A DNA stretch of 6,869 bases from Cocleimonas sp. (GCA_023145535.1 JAGLDQ010000250.1:1-6869); one strand, 5' to 3'; shown: positions 1 to 6,837, counted from the first letter of the stretch. Translations and numbers: made by a program. Notes: generated from the letters alone by a model not told the origin.

Positions 1-132
1 ATCACAAATGATCGCGCTAGGGCTTGTTGCCACCGTCACATCATCGTTTGCAAGGTCGCGTGGATTCATTATCCTATCTGCCACACCGCCAAAAGAACAA
101 CGATGTCGTGGTTTTCATTGTTTGATTTAAAA
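1..132. other. Left-edge region without an identifiable gene
   Basis: No gene is recognised here. One plus-strand frame is open from the left edge to a TAA at 128-130. On the minus strand a frame is open from about 117 down to the edge, with a possible ATG at 69-67 whose product would begin MNPRDLANDDVTV. The two frames overlap antisense, so at most one is likely to be coding, and neither has a clear ribosome binding site or a domain I know. Local G+C (58 of 120 bases) is above that of the genes to the right, so this may be the edge of a different or repeated segment. The function is unknown and the call is descriptive only. Confidence 0.3.
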
Positions 133-813
133 TCAAACCTTCCAATCTATTCCTTGTAAACCTGCTTGTTGTAAATAATGATTCGTCTGTGAAAAAGGCT
201 TGCTACCAAAAAAACCGCGATAAGCCGATAAGGGTGATGGATGCGGAGATTTAATCACAAGATGCTTTTGCTGGTTTATAAACACCCCTTTTTTCTGTGC
301 ATAAGCGCCCCAAAGAATAAACACCAAATTCTCTTTCTTATCATTCAGCAGATGTATAATTTTATCCGTAAATCGCTCCCAGCCCTGCCCTTGGTGTGCA
401 TTAGAATGGCCTTGTTCAACCGTCAGCACCGCATTCAATAATAAAACACCTTGCGCTGCCCACGGCTGTAAATAGCCATTTTGCGTATTATCTATCTGTA
501 AATCTTCCATTAATTCAGTATTAATATTATTGAGTGATTTAGGCAACGGTTTTACCTCCGGCATAACAGAAAAACACAAACCATGTGCATGACCCGCCGT
601 AGGGTAAGGATCTTGTCCTAAAATAACCACTTTCACCTGATCAAATGACGTGCTATTTAAAGCATTAAACCATAATGAACGTTCAGGCAGAATCGTCTTT
701 CCGCTCGCGTTTTTCATTATTAGATAGCGCTTAAGTTGTTGCATATAAGGCTTATCAAACTCATCCTCTAACTGCTCTAGCCAACTTTGCTCTAATTTAA
801 TTTTATTTTTCAT
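133..813 (-). CDS. ung: Uracil-DNA glycosylase, family 1
   Basis: This 226-residue cytoplasmic enzyme removes uracil from DNA by cleaving the N-glycosidic bond, starting base-excision repair. The length is close to E. coli Ung (229 residues). The diagnostic motifs are all present: the water-activating loop GQDPYP at 66-71 with catalytic Asp68, Phe81 in HGLCFS for stacking on uracil, Asn127 in LLLNAVLTV for base recognition, and HPSPLSAYRG at 191-200 with His191 and the intercalating Leu195. Each sits four residues later than its E. coli counterpart, so the protein looks intact and active. The start is supported by a GGAGA ribosome binding site (minus strand, 822-818) four bases before the ATG. 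The gene is transcribed divergently from slt and has no functional tie to the gsp genes. A strong stem-loop lies a few bases upstream of its ribosome binding site. Confidence 0.97.
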   Translation of the reverse strand: MKNKIKLEQSWLEQLEDEFDKPYMQQLKRYLIMKNASGKTILPERSLWFNALNSTSFDQVKVVILGQDPYPTAGHAHGLCFSVMPEVKPLPKSLNNINTELMEDLQIDNTQNGYLQPWAAQGVLLLNAVLTVEQGHSNAHQGQGWERFTDKIIHLLNDKKENLVFILWGAYAQKKGVFINQQKHLVIKSPHPSPLSAYRGFFGSKPFSQTNHYLQQAGLQGIDWKV

Positions 814-829
814 TTTTTCTCCATAATCG

Positions 830-858
830 AACCCCCACTATAGTCGATAGTGGGGGTT
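830..858. other. Strong stem-loop just upstream of the ung ribosome binding site
   Basis: An 11-bp perfect stem (830-840 with 848-858) has arms AACCCCCACTA and TAGTGGGGGTT around a 7-base loop. On the plus strand it is followed by only one more T and then AAA; on the minus strand the G-run is followed by TTCGATT. It therefore resembles an intrinsic terminator without a proper U-tract in either direction. Its right-hand base on the ung transcript ends about 7 bases before the GGAGA of ung, so if ung is transcribed from further upstream it would be a leader hairpin that could affect read-through or ribosome access. Alternatively it insulates the divergent genes. The fold is read directly; the role is inference. 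Confidence 0.55.
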
Positions 859-863
859 TAAAC

Positions 864-948
864 TGTGCGATCCGCTAAGTAGATAAAACTTGCAACCCGT
901 AAACGAGAAAAGATTAGATGAATGATGCCTGCCTACTTACATCGCATA
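864..948. repeat. Interrupted inverted repeat in the ung-slt intergenic region
   Basis: Left-arm blocks TGCGAT (866-871) and TAAGTAG (876-882) are mirrored by CTACTTA (933-939) and ATCGCA (941-946). The blocks are separated by CCGC on the left and a single C on the right. Outer bases 864-865 can also pair with 947-948, one of them as a wobble. This gives about 15 pairs enclosing a 50-base loop. It could be a structured leader on the ung transcript, a remnant of a small repeat, or a binding site. No protein-binding motif is recognised. Confidence 0.35.
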
Positions 949-1013
949 CACCTGCTTCTCTGCGCTACAAGCGAGCAAATCACATTACTATTCAGTAATA
1001 GAGACCGCCTAAG

Positions 1014-1043
1014 TTTATAAAGCGCAATCCCTGTGTGTATAAT
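1014..1043 (+). promoter_or_regulatory. Probable sigma-70 promoter of the slt-gspK transcript
   Basis: A perfect -10 hexamer TATAAT lies at 1038-1043. An acceptable -35 match, TTTATA (four of six to TTGACA), lies at 1014-1019 with an 18-base spacer. Transcription would begin near 1049-1051, just before the first possible slt ATG (1052) and about 28 bases before the preferred ATG (1079). The slt gene is directly downstream, and gspK follows it with a 1-base overlap, so this is the best candidate promoter for both. Confidence 0.5.
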
Positions 1044-1078
1044 CTTAATCAATGTTTCTGGCTTATCTAATAATAAAT

Positions 1079-3040
1079 ATGAAAACCCTCTTACTCACAC
1101 TTTTTCTACTTTTTTTACCCTACTCCTTATCTTTCGCTGATGAGCAGAGTGAATTGACCCCACAGCAAAAACAATTCACAACACTCCATGCCGATTTACA
1201 AAAAGGAAAATCAGTTGACTTTAGCGAGATGAAAGATTATCTACTCTATCCCTTTCTCGATTATGCACGTATTAGACGTAATATAGGCAAAGCCTCTACA
1301 GCAGAACTTGCACAATTTATCCATCAATATGAAAACTCATCCGTTGCTGATCGCTTATGGCCCGCATGGATGAGTAAACTTATCGCTAAACAAAAGTGGG
1401 CGGATGCCCAATTAGCTTATTCTAAAGGTCGTGGTGGCACTTCGGCACATTGTTATTATTTGCAAGCAAAGCTACACACCTCCGAGGCGAATAATAAAGC
1501 GGATGAATCGGTAAAAAAAGCACTGCAACTTTGGCTTTCAGGCGCTAACCGCCCTTCTGCCTGCAATGGCTTATTTGATTTACTTTCAAGTAGAAATTTA
1601 TTGGATAAAAATAGAATCTGGCAACGCATTGCATTGGCAATGGATAAAGGTAATCACAAGTTAGCTAAGGCTGTATCAAAAAGACTCAGTGTACGTGATC
1701 AACAGCGAGTCGCGTTATGGGGTAAATTCAAGCACAAAGCTAAAAAACACTTACTAACAAAGCGCACCCGAAAGCTCTTATCTGGCGCTCATCCTTACGA
1801 TCACACGATTCTACTTTATGGCATTAAACGCATTGCACGTAAGGACACCGAAAAAGCACAGGCGATGCTCGTCACACTTAAAAAGCATTATCGCTTTAGC
1901 ATCAAAGACAAAGCAGAAACAGCCAGCTATATTGCGATGCAAAATGCAATGGATCATGACCCTTATGCGTTGCAACATCTCGCCGCTATTCCTGCTCAAT
2001 ATCGTGATGACCAAAGTAATGTGTGGATGGCACGTATGGCATTACGCCAAAGCGATTGGAAAAAAGTGGGGGATGCGATTGATGCCATGAGCGATGAATA
2101 TCAACAAAAAGATGCATGGCAATACTGGAAGGCTCGTTCACTCGCCTCCGCAGGAAACGTAGAGCGCGCGTGGGCAATGTATGAAACACTGTCTCAGAAC
2201 GCTTCTTTTTATGGCTTTATTGCATCCGACCACTTACAAAAAAAATACCTCAGTCTTGCTAAACCAGAACCTGATAGAGGAGATCAAGTACGTGCATTAA
2301 TAAATGACAATATCGCTATCCAACGTGCTTTAGAGCTATTTAAAGTTGGTTTTGAAAGTACCGCTAAAAAAGAATGGTTTTATGCCCTAAAAGGAATGAA
2401 CAAAGCGCAAAAACTAGCGGCTGCAAAACTAGCACTAGAAAAAAATGATCCCTTCCTTGCGATTGTTAGCGTGGCTAAAACTAAAGATTGGAATCAAGTC
2501 GGTTTGCGCTTCCCGCTGGAGTTCCAAGAACTTATCATAAAACATGCCACGCATAATGAAATTCCTGCGGCGTGGGTTTATGGTGTTACCCGACGTGAAA
2601 GCGCATTTGATGCGGGCATAGCGTCTGGTGCTAAGGCGCAAGGGTTAATGCAGTTAATTCCACCCACCGCAAGAGAGGTGGCTAGAAAATTAAATCTCCC
2701 TAGACTGGCTAAAAATGATATTTTCATCCCAAATACCAATATTCAACTAGGTAGTGCCTATCTCAGGGAATTATTAGCCCGCTTTAAGGGAAATTTTGCC
2801 CAAGCTAGCGCGGCATATAATGCAGGGCCGCATCGGATTCCTAAATGGGCGCCTGATCATGAGCTAGAAGCTAGCCGTTGGATTGAAAGTATTCCTTTTA
2901 ATGAAACACGCAAATATGTACGCGCGGTCATGTCCTACACCACTATTTATGATTATAAATTAAACCACAATAAAGGCACTAATATGCGCTTATCACAGCG
3001 CCTTGCCGCCATTATCCCTACGCGACGAGATGCTAAATAA
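1079..3040 (+). CDS. slt: Soluble lytic murein transglycosylase, Slt70 type (family 1A)
   Basis: This periplasmic enzyme cleaves the MurNAc-GlcNAc bond of peptidoglycan, forming 1,6-anhydro-MurNAc ends. From ATG 1079 it has 653 residues (E. coli Slt70 precursor 645). A signal peptide (MKTLLLTLFLLFLPYSLSFA, cleavage after Ala20) is followed by the long alpha-helical superhelix, including KDYLLYPFLDYARI and SAHCYYLQAKL typical of Slt70. The C-terminal lysozyme-like domain has catalytic Glu507 in RRESAFD, GLMQLIPPTA from 522 and AYNAGP from 579. An in-frame ATG at 1052 would add nine residues (MFLAYLIIN). I prefer 1079 because it gives a clean signal peptide and a leader downstream of the TATAAT box; neither start has a visible Shine-Dalgarno. 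The stop codon overlaps the gspK start by one base, so the two are probably co-translated. Product confidence is high; the start is less certain. Confidence 0.95.
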   Translation: MKTLLLTLFLLFLPYSLSFADEQSELTPQQKQFTTLHADLQKGKSVDFSEMKDYLLYPFLDYARIRRNIGKASTAELAQFIHQYENSSVADRLWPAWMSKLIAKQKWADAQLAYSKGRGGTSAHCYYLQAKLHTSEANNKADESVKKALQLWLSGANRPSACNGLFDLLSSRNLLDKNRIWQRIALAMDKGNHKLAKAVSKRLSVRDQQRVALWGKFKHKAKKHLLTKRTRKLLSGAHPYDHTILLYGIKRIARKDTEKAQAMLVTLKKHYRFSIKDKAETASYIAMQNAMDHDPYALQHLAAIPAQYRDDQSNVWMARMALRQSDWKKVGDAIDAMSDEYQQKDAWQYWKARSLASAGNVERAWAMYETLSQNASFYGFIASDHLQKKYLSLAKPEPDRGDQVRALINDNIAIQRALELFKVGFESTAKKEWFYALKGMNKAQKLAAAKLALEKNDPFLAIVSVAKTKDWNQVGLRFPLEFQELIIKHATHNEIPAAWVYGVTRRESAFDAGIASGAKAQGLMQLIPPTAREVARKLNLPRLAKNDIFIPNTNIQLGSAYLRELLARFKGNFAQASAAYNAGPHRIPKWAPDHELEASRWIESIPFNETRKYVRAVMSYTTIYDYKLNHNKGTNMRLSQRLAAIIPTRRDAK

Positions 3041-4140
3041 TGAAGTCGTGCCTATTACAGAGCAACCAGTATAAGCAAAGAAGTCAACGCGGGGTTGCAT
3101 TAGTCATTGCGCTAATGATCACCACCATTGCGATTTCACTGGCATCGGTTGCTATGTATCGACAACAAATTCAAATACGCTTAACAGGCAATATTGGCAG
3201 TCTGGAACAAGCTTATCAATATGCCGTGGGGATGGAAGACTGGTCAAAGAAAATCCTTGAACAGGATTATAAGGATAATCCTAAAACGGATCATGCGAAG
3301 GAAGACTGGGCGACTGAACTCCCCCCTATTCCTGTCGAAGGCGGCGTATTAATTGGTCGTTTATGGGATTTACAAGGCAAACTAAATTTAAACTCAGTGG
3401 ATATGGTGTATCCAAAACTAGCTGCGCCCAAGCCTAAACCCAACCAACCAAAACCGAAGATAATAAAAACAGAGCCCTTAGTCTATGAACGCATCACCAA
3501 ACTCTTTGCCAAAATAGACAAAGACCAAGTACTCGGCCCGCCAGAAAATTTTACTGACACCTTATGGGACTGGATTGATAAAAAAGATGAGGAGCGACAA
3601 GGTGGCGCTGAAAGTGGTTATTATCAATCACTAGAAAAGCCTTATATGGCAGCCAATGCACCGTTAATGGATATTAGTGAACTTCGCTTATTGAAAGGCA
3701 TGACGAAAGAACTACTGGAAGACCTAAGACCACTCGTATCCACGCTACCCAAAGAAACACGGGTTAACTTAAATACCGCAGAACCCGAAGTACTTGAAGC
3801 CATTGGATTTAGCACAGAGGCAGCGCAAGCCATTAAAAAAGCTAAAGAAGAAACACCTTTTGAAAGTATGGATGATTTTTGGAGTCTACCAGAGGTTACT
3901 GCACTCTTTGCCGATGGCTCTGAAATGGGTAAAAAAAAGGCAAATTATGCACAAACATTAACAGTCACCAGTAATTATTTTCTTTTAGAAGGTGCTGTTA
4001 AGATTAATAACACACGAATTTTTATCAACAGTATTTTAGAAAGAAAAAAGGGCAAAGTACGTGTTATTAGTCGTGATTTTGGAAATCCTTATAAATCACA
4101 ACAAAAAGTAGATGATACTAAGCGCTCTGAGCCAAATTAA
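3040..4140 (+). CDS. gspK: Type II secretion minor pseudopilin GspK
   Basis: GspK is the largest minor pseudopilin and sits at the pseudopilus tip with GspI and GspJ in the inner membrane and periplasm. The 366-residue product has an 18-residue leader ending QRSQRG, a prepilin peptidase site after Gly18, and a hydrophobic helix VALVIALMITT (about 19-40). Residue +5 is Ile, not the usual Glu, which is characteristic of GspK. Family signatures follow: WDLQGKLNLN (109-118), the acidic WDWIDKKDEE stretch and GGAESGYY (176-195) in the region that binds calcium in known GspK structures, MAANAPL before SELRLLKG, and VNLNTAEPEVLEAIG from 242 in the helix-hairpin-helix-like domain. A Pro/Lys-rich stretch (about 125-140, APKPKPNQPKPK) looks like a linker insertion. 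The start ATG shares its A with the slt stop; a weak GAG at 3027-3029 is the only ribosome-binding hint. The leader is longer than usual for prepilins. Confidence 0.93.
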   Translation: MKSCLLQSNQYKQRSQRGVALVIALMITTIAISLASVAMYRQQIQIRLTGNIGSLEQAYQYAVGMEDWSKKILEQDYKDNPKTDHAKEDWATELPPIPVEGGVLIGRLWDLQGKLNLNSVDMVYPKLAAPKPKPNQPKPKIIKTEPLVYERITKLFAKIDKDQVLGPPENFTDTLWDWIDKKDEERQGGAESGYYQSLEKPYMAANAPLMDISELRLLKGMTKELLEDLRPLVSTLPKETRVNLNTAEPEVLEAIGFSTEAAQAIKKAKEETPFESMDDFWSLPEVTALFADGSEMGKKKANYAQTLTVTSNYFLLEGAVKINNTRIFINSILERKKGKVRVISRDFGNPYKSQQKVDDTKRSEPN

Positions 4141-4187
4141 AAGAAAAATCTTCTTTCTATCCATTTGAACTGACGGGTTATTCTAAG

Positions 4188-4341
4188 GGACTTTAAAGAA
4201 ATTGATTGACTCATTTAGGCAGACATTTTATTTCTGCTTGGATGCTCTCAAAAGGCGTATAGCCGAACTATGCAACGATTGAGAGCATTCAAACAGAGAT
4301 AAAAGGGCAAGCAAATGGATCATTCTATTTCTTTGAAATGC
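4188..4341. repeat. MITE-like imperfect inverted repeat between gspK and gspL
   Basis: The inner arms 4226-4251 and 4279-4304 pair at 25 of 26 positions, two of them as wobbles. The core TTGAGAGCATTC (4279-4290) pairs with 4240-4251. Outer arms 4195-4216 and 4313-4334 match at 18 of 22, with a poorly matching segment between (4217-4225 and 4305-4312). A small hairpin GTATAG / CTATGC with loop CCGAA (4257-4273) caps the structure. A 5-bp direct repeat CTAAG (4183-4187 and 4342-4346) sits just outside and could be a target-site duplication. No coding sequence lies within, so any mobility would need a transposase in trans. It occupies the 245-bp gap in an otherwise tightly packed gsp cluster. 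It could instead be a structured RNA or attenuator. The inverted repeat is certain; its nature and exact ends are inferred. Confidence 0.6.
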
Positions 4342-4385
4342 CTAAGTTGATAACCTCCCTAAACCTACGTTAACCACACAAAATA

Positions 4386-5594
4386 ATGCAATTACTACTC
4401 ATAAAACTACAATCAACCTGCACTCCAGCGCAAATATTGCCTGAGTGTGCTGTTGTAACCAATAAACAAACAACAGCAAGTTTTGCAGAGGCTGACTGGA
4501 AAGAACTACACGCAATGGCATCGGGGAAAAAAGTCGTTGTTTTTATTCCTAGCGAAGATGTGCTCTTAACCCATGTTAATATTCCCAGCACTAATAAAAA
4601 ACAGCTTTTACAAGCCGTTCCCTATGCACTGGAAGAACGTCTAGCGGATGATATTGAATCATTGCATTTTGCCATCCATAGTGAGAAGGAAAGTGACCTC
4701 ACCCGCGTGGCTATCATTAACCATCAAAAAATGGAACATTGGTTAGAATTGCTACTCCAGCATGCTATTCACCCTCATTATATTTTGCCTAATCTCTATG
4801 CAATTAGCGTAAAACCTGATAGCTGGACATTAATTCGCACGGAAAATAAATCCTATTTACGCCAAGATAAATGGACAGGGTTTAGTTGTGATAATAGTCT
4901 GCTCTCTCTCTTTCTAGAAGAAGAGCTCAAGAATAAAGAAGGGATACCAGAAGCCCTTTATTATTATGGTGATGAAACCCACTACCCTGCTGAATTAGGC
5001 GATATTGAAAGACATTTACTCAGCAGTAGTAATGAAGTACACCATGATGAAGTCGTCGATGTACTTGCATTAAATCTACTCACAGGCTTTAGTCGGGGCG
5101 ACAGTGCGTTGTTTAATTTCAACTGGAAACCGTGGCTACCGGCCGCTTCATTAGCCGCACTACTTGGCATTATCTGGCTGAGTATGTTGGCATGGAAAAA
5201 CCACTTACTGGATAATAAACTCAATAATTTAGAAGCAGAAATTGTATCCGTCTATCAACAAACTTTTCCGAATAGTCGCATCCAAAATGCCTCAGTACAA
5301 ATGAGCCAAAAACTAGAAGCACTGCAAAAAAACACAGGAACGACTGGTGGTTCAACCCTACAAACCATTTCTATTGTTTCTCCCTTTCTAAAGAAATTTA
5401 AGGATATACAATTAAGAGAAATACGGCATCAACACGATGAACTATTATTTGTGATTAGCGCCCCCAATATTACCCGTTTAGAAGCTTTTAAAAATACCTT
5501 AATTAAAGAAGGCGCATTAAAAGTAGAAATCAAATCATCCACCACAACCGCCAATAAAGTGGAATCGACATTAGTGATCAAGGGGGTCGTATGA
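4386..5594 (+). CDS. gspL: Type II secretion inner-membrane platform protein GspL
   Basis: GspL is a bitopic inner-membrane protein that recruits the cytoplasmic ATPase GspE to the assembly platform and partners GspM. The 402-residue product has the expected order: a cytoplasmic actin-like N-terminal domain with FIPSEDVLLTHVNIP and the conserved QLLQAVPYALEERLADD run within about residues 53-90, one transmembrane helix (about 251-270, after WKPWLP), then a periplasmic segment with a coiled-coil-like stretch and a ferredoxin-like C-terminal domain. The N-terminus MQLLLIKL fits the family's first beta strand, which supports this ATG, although no Shine-Dalgarno precedes it. Its end overlaps gspM by ATGA. 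It is separated from gspK by an inverted-repeat element. A TTGATA at 4347-4352 resembles a -35 box, but I see no good -10 at the right distance, so a separate promoter is unproven. Confidence 0.93.
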   Translation: MQLLLIKLQSTCTPAQILPECAVVTNKQTTASFAEADWKELHAMASGKKVVVFIPSEDVLLTHVNIPSTNKKQLLQAVPYALEERLADDIESLHFAIHSEKESDLTRVAIINHQKMEHWLELLLQHAIHPHYILPNLYAISVKPDSWTLIRTENKSYLRQDKWTGFSCDNSLLSLFLEEELKNKEGIPEALYYYGDETHYPAELGDIERHLLSSSNEVHHDEVVDVLALNLLTGFSRGDSALFNFNWKPWLPAASLAALLGIIWLSMLAWKNHLLDNKLNNLEAEIVSVYQQTFPNSRIQNASVQMSQKLEALQKNTGTTGGSTLQTISIVSPFLKKFKDIQLREIRHQHDELLFVISAPNITRLEAFKNTLIKEGALKVEIKSSTTTANKVESTLVIKGVV

Positions 5595-6085
5595 ACGCAC
5601 TAAAAAGCTGGTTTTTGATGCTCTCATCTCGTGAGAAAACATTGGTTTCTATTGCAACCGTCGCGGTCATCATCATGCTATTTTGGTTAATGATCCTTAA
5701 CCCCCTTCTTAGCCGTCATGAATCATTGACAAAACTCACCCAAAGCAAGCAAACTGAACTGCAATTAATGCAACGTCAAAGTGCCCTTGTAAAACAGTTA
5801 CAACAACAAAATAGCGGAACCACTAAAAAGAAAGTAACAGGCAATCCTCAACAAATGATTGAAGGTGCATTGCAAACATGGCGCTTAAAACCTACCCTCC
5901 AGCGAATGCAATCCAGAGGAGCGAATAAGGTTATTTTGTCACTAAAAAAAGCGGAAGCCGATAAGGTGATGCGTTTTATTTATGATTTAGAACAGAAATA
6001 TGGCTTAAACAGTAATGAAATGATTCTTAAAAAAAGCAAAACCATCGGCCTGGTTGACGTGCGCTTGATTCTGGAGAAAAAATGA
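5591..6085 (+). CDS. gspM: Type II secretion inner-membrane platform protein GspM
   Basis: GspM is a small bitopic inner-membrane protein that binds and stabilises GspL and takes part in the GspE-F-L-M assembly platform. The 164-residue product has a short cytoplasmic N-terminus with the family-typical W-x-L-x-x-R-E-K pattern (Trp7, Arg14-Glu15-Lys16), one transmembrane helix at about 18-36, a Gln-rich coiled-coil-like stretch (about 45-70, TKLTQSKQTELQLMQRQ) and a small periplasmic domain ending RLILEKK. Length and layout match the family. Its ATG overlaps the gspL stop (ATGA), and AGGGGG at 5581-5586 is a strong ribosome binding site four bases upstream, which settles the start. The sequence is weakly conserved, as usual for GspM, so the assignment leans partly on context. 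Confidence 0.9.
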   Translation: MNALKSWFLMLSSREKTLVSIATVAVIIMLFWLMILNPLLSRHESLTKLTQSKQTELQLMQRQSALVKQLQQQNSGTTKKKVTGNPQQMIEGALQTWRLKPTLQRMQSRGANKVILSLKKAEADKVMRFIYDLEQKYGLNSNEMILKKSKTIGLVDVRLILEKK

Positions 6086-6837
6086 AACTACGCAATCTAA
6101 TTTTACTAGGAATCACCAGCTTTAGCGCAACCGCCATCTGGAATATCCCTGCGGCATTTGCTTATCAATATTTACCACTAAAAAATATTCAAGTAAACGA
6201 GCTGAAAGGCACCGTATGGAATGGCGAAGCAAAAGAAATCGTCACAAAAAACCTAACGCTCAATAATATTTCATGGTCGGTTGATCTCTTAAAAAGCCTT
6301 ACCAGTCTCGCCATTAAGTCAAATATTGAAATTCAAGACCCTGATATTACCTTTAAAGGATTAGCAGGTTTTACTATGAGCCAAACGATTAGTTTAGATG
6401 ATTCACAATTTGAAACCACGGGTGCATTTGCCTCAAAGTTTCAAAAATTAGCCAAACTAAGCGGCGATATAAAAGGCAATATCAATCACTTTGAAATGGC
6501 AAAAGGCGAGTTACCCCTACTTGACGCAAACTATCACTGGAAACAAGGCGAATTACTCTCCCCCATGCGTATACGACCCGCAGGAGATTACACCATTATT
6601 GTTAAACCATCAGATAATGGCTTGACCGCTAATATCAGCTCCAGCAACGCCCCACTTGCGCTTAGTGGTGATGCTAAAATAGACAAAGAGTGGAAATATA
6701 AAACAAATCTTAAAATAAAAGCCGCCAATGCCTCAGGGAAAGGAACGATGAATATCATTAAAATGACGGGAATTAGACTTGAGAAAGATGGCTCAGCTAT
6801 TATAAAACAGCAAGGACAGTTGAAGGCATTTTATTAA
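6082..6837 (+). CDS. gspN: Type II secretion protein GspN
   Basis: GspN is an accessory envelope protein found in some T2SS clusters. It is anchored in the inner membrane by its N-terminus, is dispensable in several systems, and has no settled role. The 251-residue product (family members are around 250) begins with a hydrophobic segment at about 6-27, followed by YLPLKNIQVNELKGTVWNG with the characteristic GTVWNG at 43-48. The rest is rich in alternating polar and hydrophobic beta-strand-like stretches, with no catalytic motif visible. The ATG overlaps the gspM stop (ATGA), and GGAG at 6073-6076 with a five-base spacer supports it. Two in-frame TAA codons (6835-6840) end the gene, and a hairpin follows directly, so it is the last gene of the operon. 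Confidence 0.9.
   Translation: MKLRNLILLGITSFSATAIWNIPAAFAYQYLPLKNIQVNELKGTVWNGEAKEIVTKNLTLNNISWSVDLLKSLTSLAIKSNIEIQDPDITFKGLAGFTMSQTISLDDSQFETTGAFASKFQKLAKLSGDIKGNINHFEMAKGELPLLDANYHWKQGELLSPMRIRPAGDYTIIVKPSDNGLTANISSSNAPLALSGDAKIDKEWKYKTNLKIKAANASGKGTMNIIKMTGIRLEKDGSAIIKQQGQLKAFY

Noticed and set aside
121..137. Palindrome TTTGATTTAAAATCAAA over the ung stop codon
   Set aside because: It is a perfect 8-bp dyad but entirely AT-rich apart from one G-C pair per arm, with no U-tract, so it is too weak to call a terminator.
241..441. Plus-strand open frame opposite ung
   Set aside because: It lies wholly antisense to a uracil-DNA glycosylase with all catalytic motifs and has no recognisable domain or ribosome site.
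1052..1078. Upstream ATG for slt adding MFLAYLIIN
   Set aside because: It would start almost at the predicted transcription start and spoil a typical signal peptide; kept only as an alternative start.
1811..2641. Several short open frames inside slt on both strands (1811-2014, 1818-2090, 1986-2189, 2435-2641)
   Set aside because: All overlap the well-supported Slt70 frame and overlap one another; none has a family signature or start signals.
4140..4156. Small hairpin AAAGAA/TTCTTT directly after gspK
   Set aside because: Only six mostly A-T pairs and no proper T-run; not a credible terminator.
3642..5224. Minus-strand open frames within gspK and gspL (3642-3833, 4370-4591, 4982-5224)
   Set aside because: They are antisense shadows of genes with clear T2SS motifs and encode no recognisable protein.
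5617..5626. GATGCTCTCA in gspM identical to the core of the gspK-gspL inverted repeat
   Set aside because: Ten bases within a conserved coding stretch (LMLSSRE) with no flanking similarity; probably coincidence.
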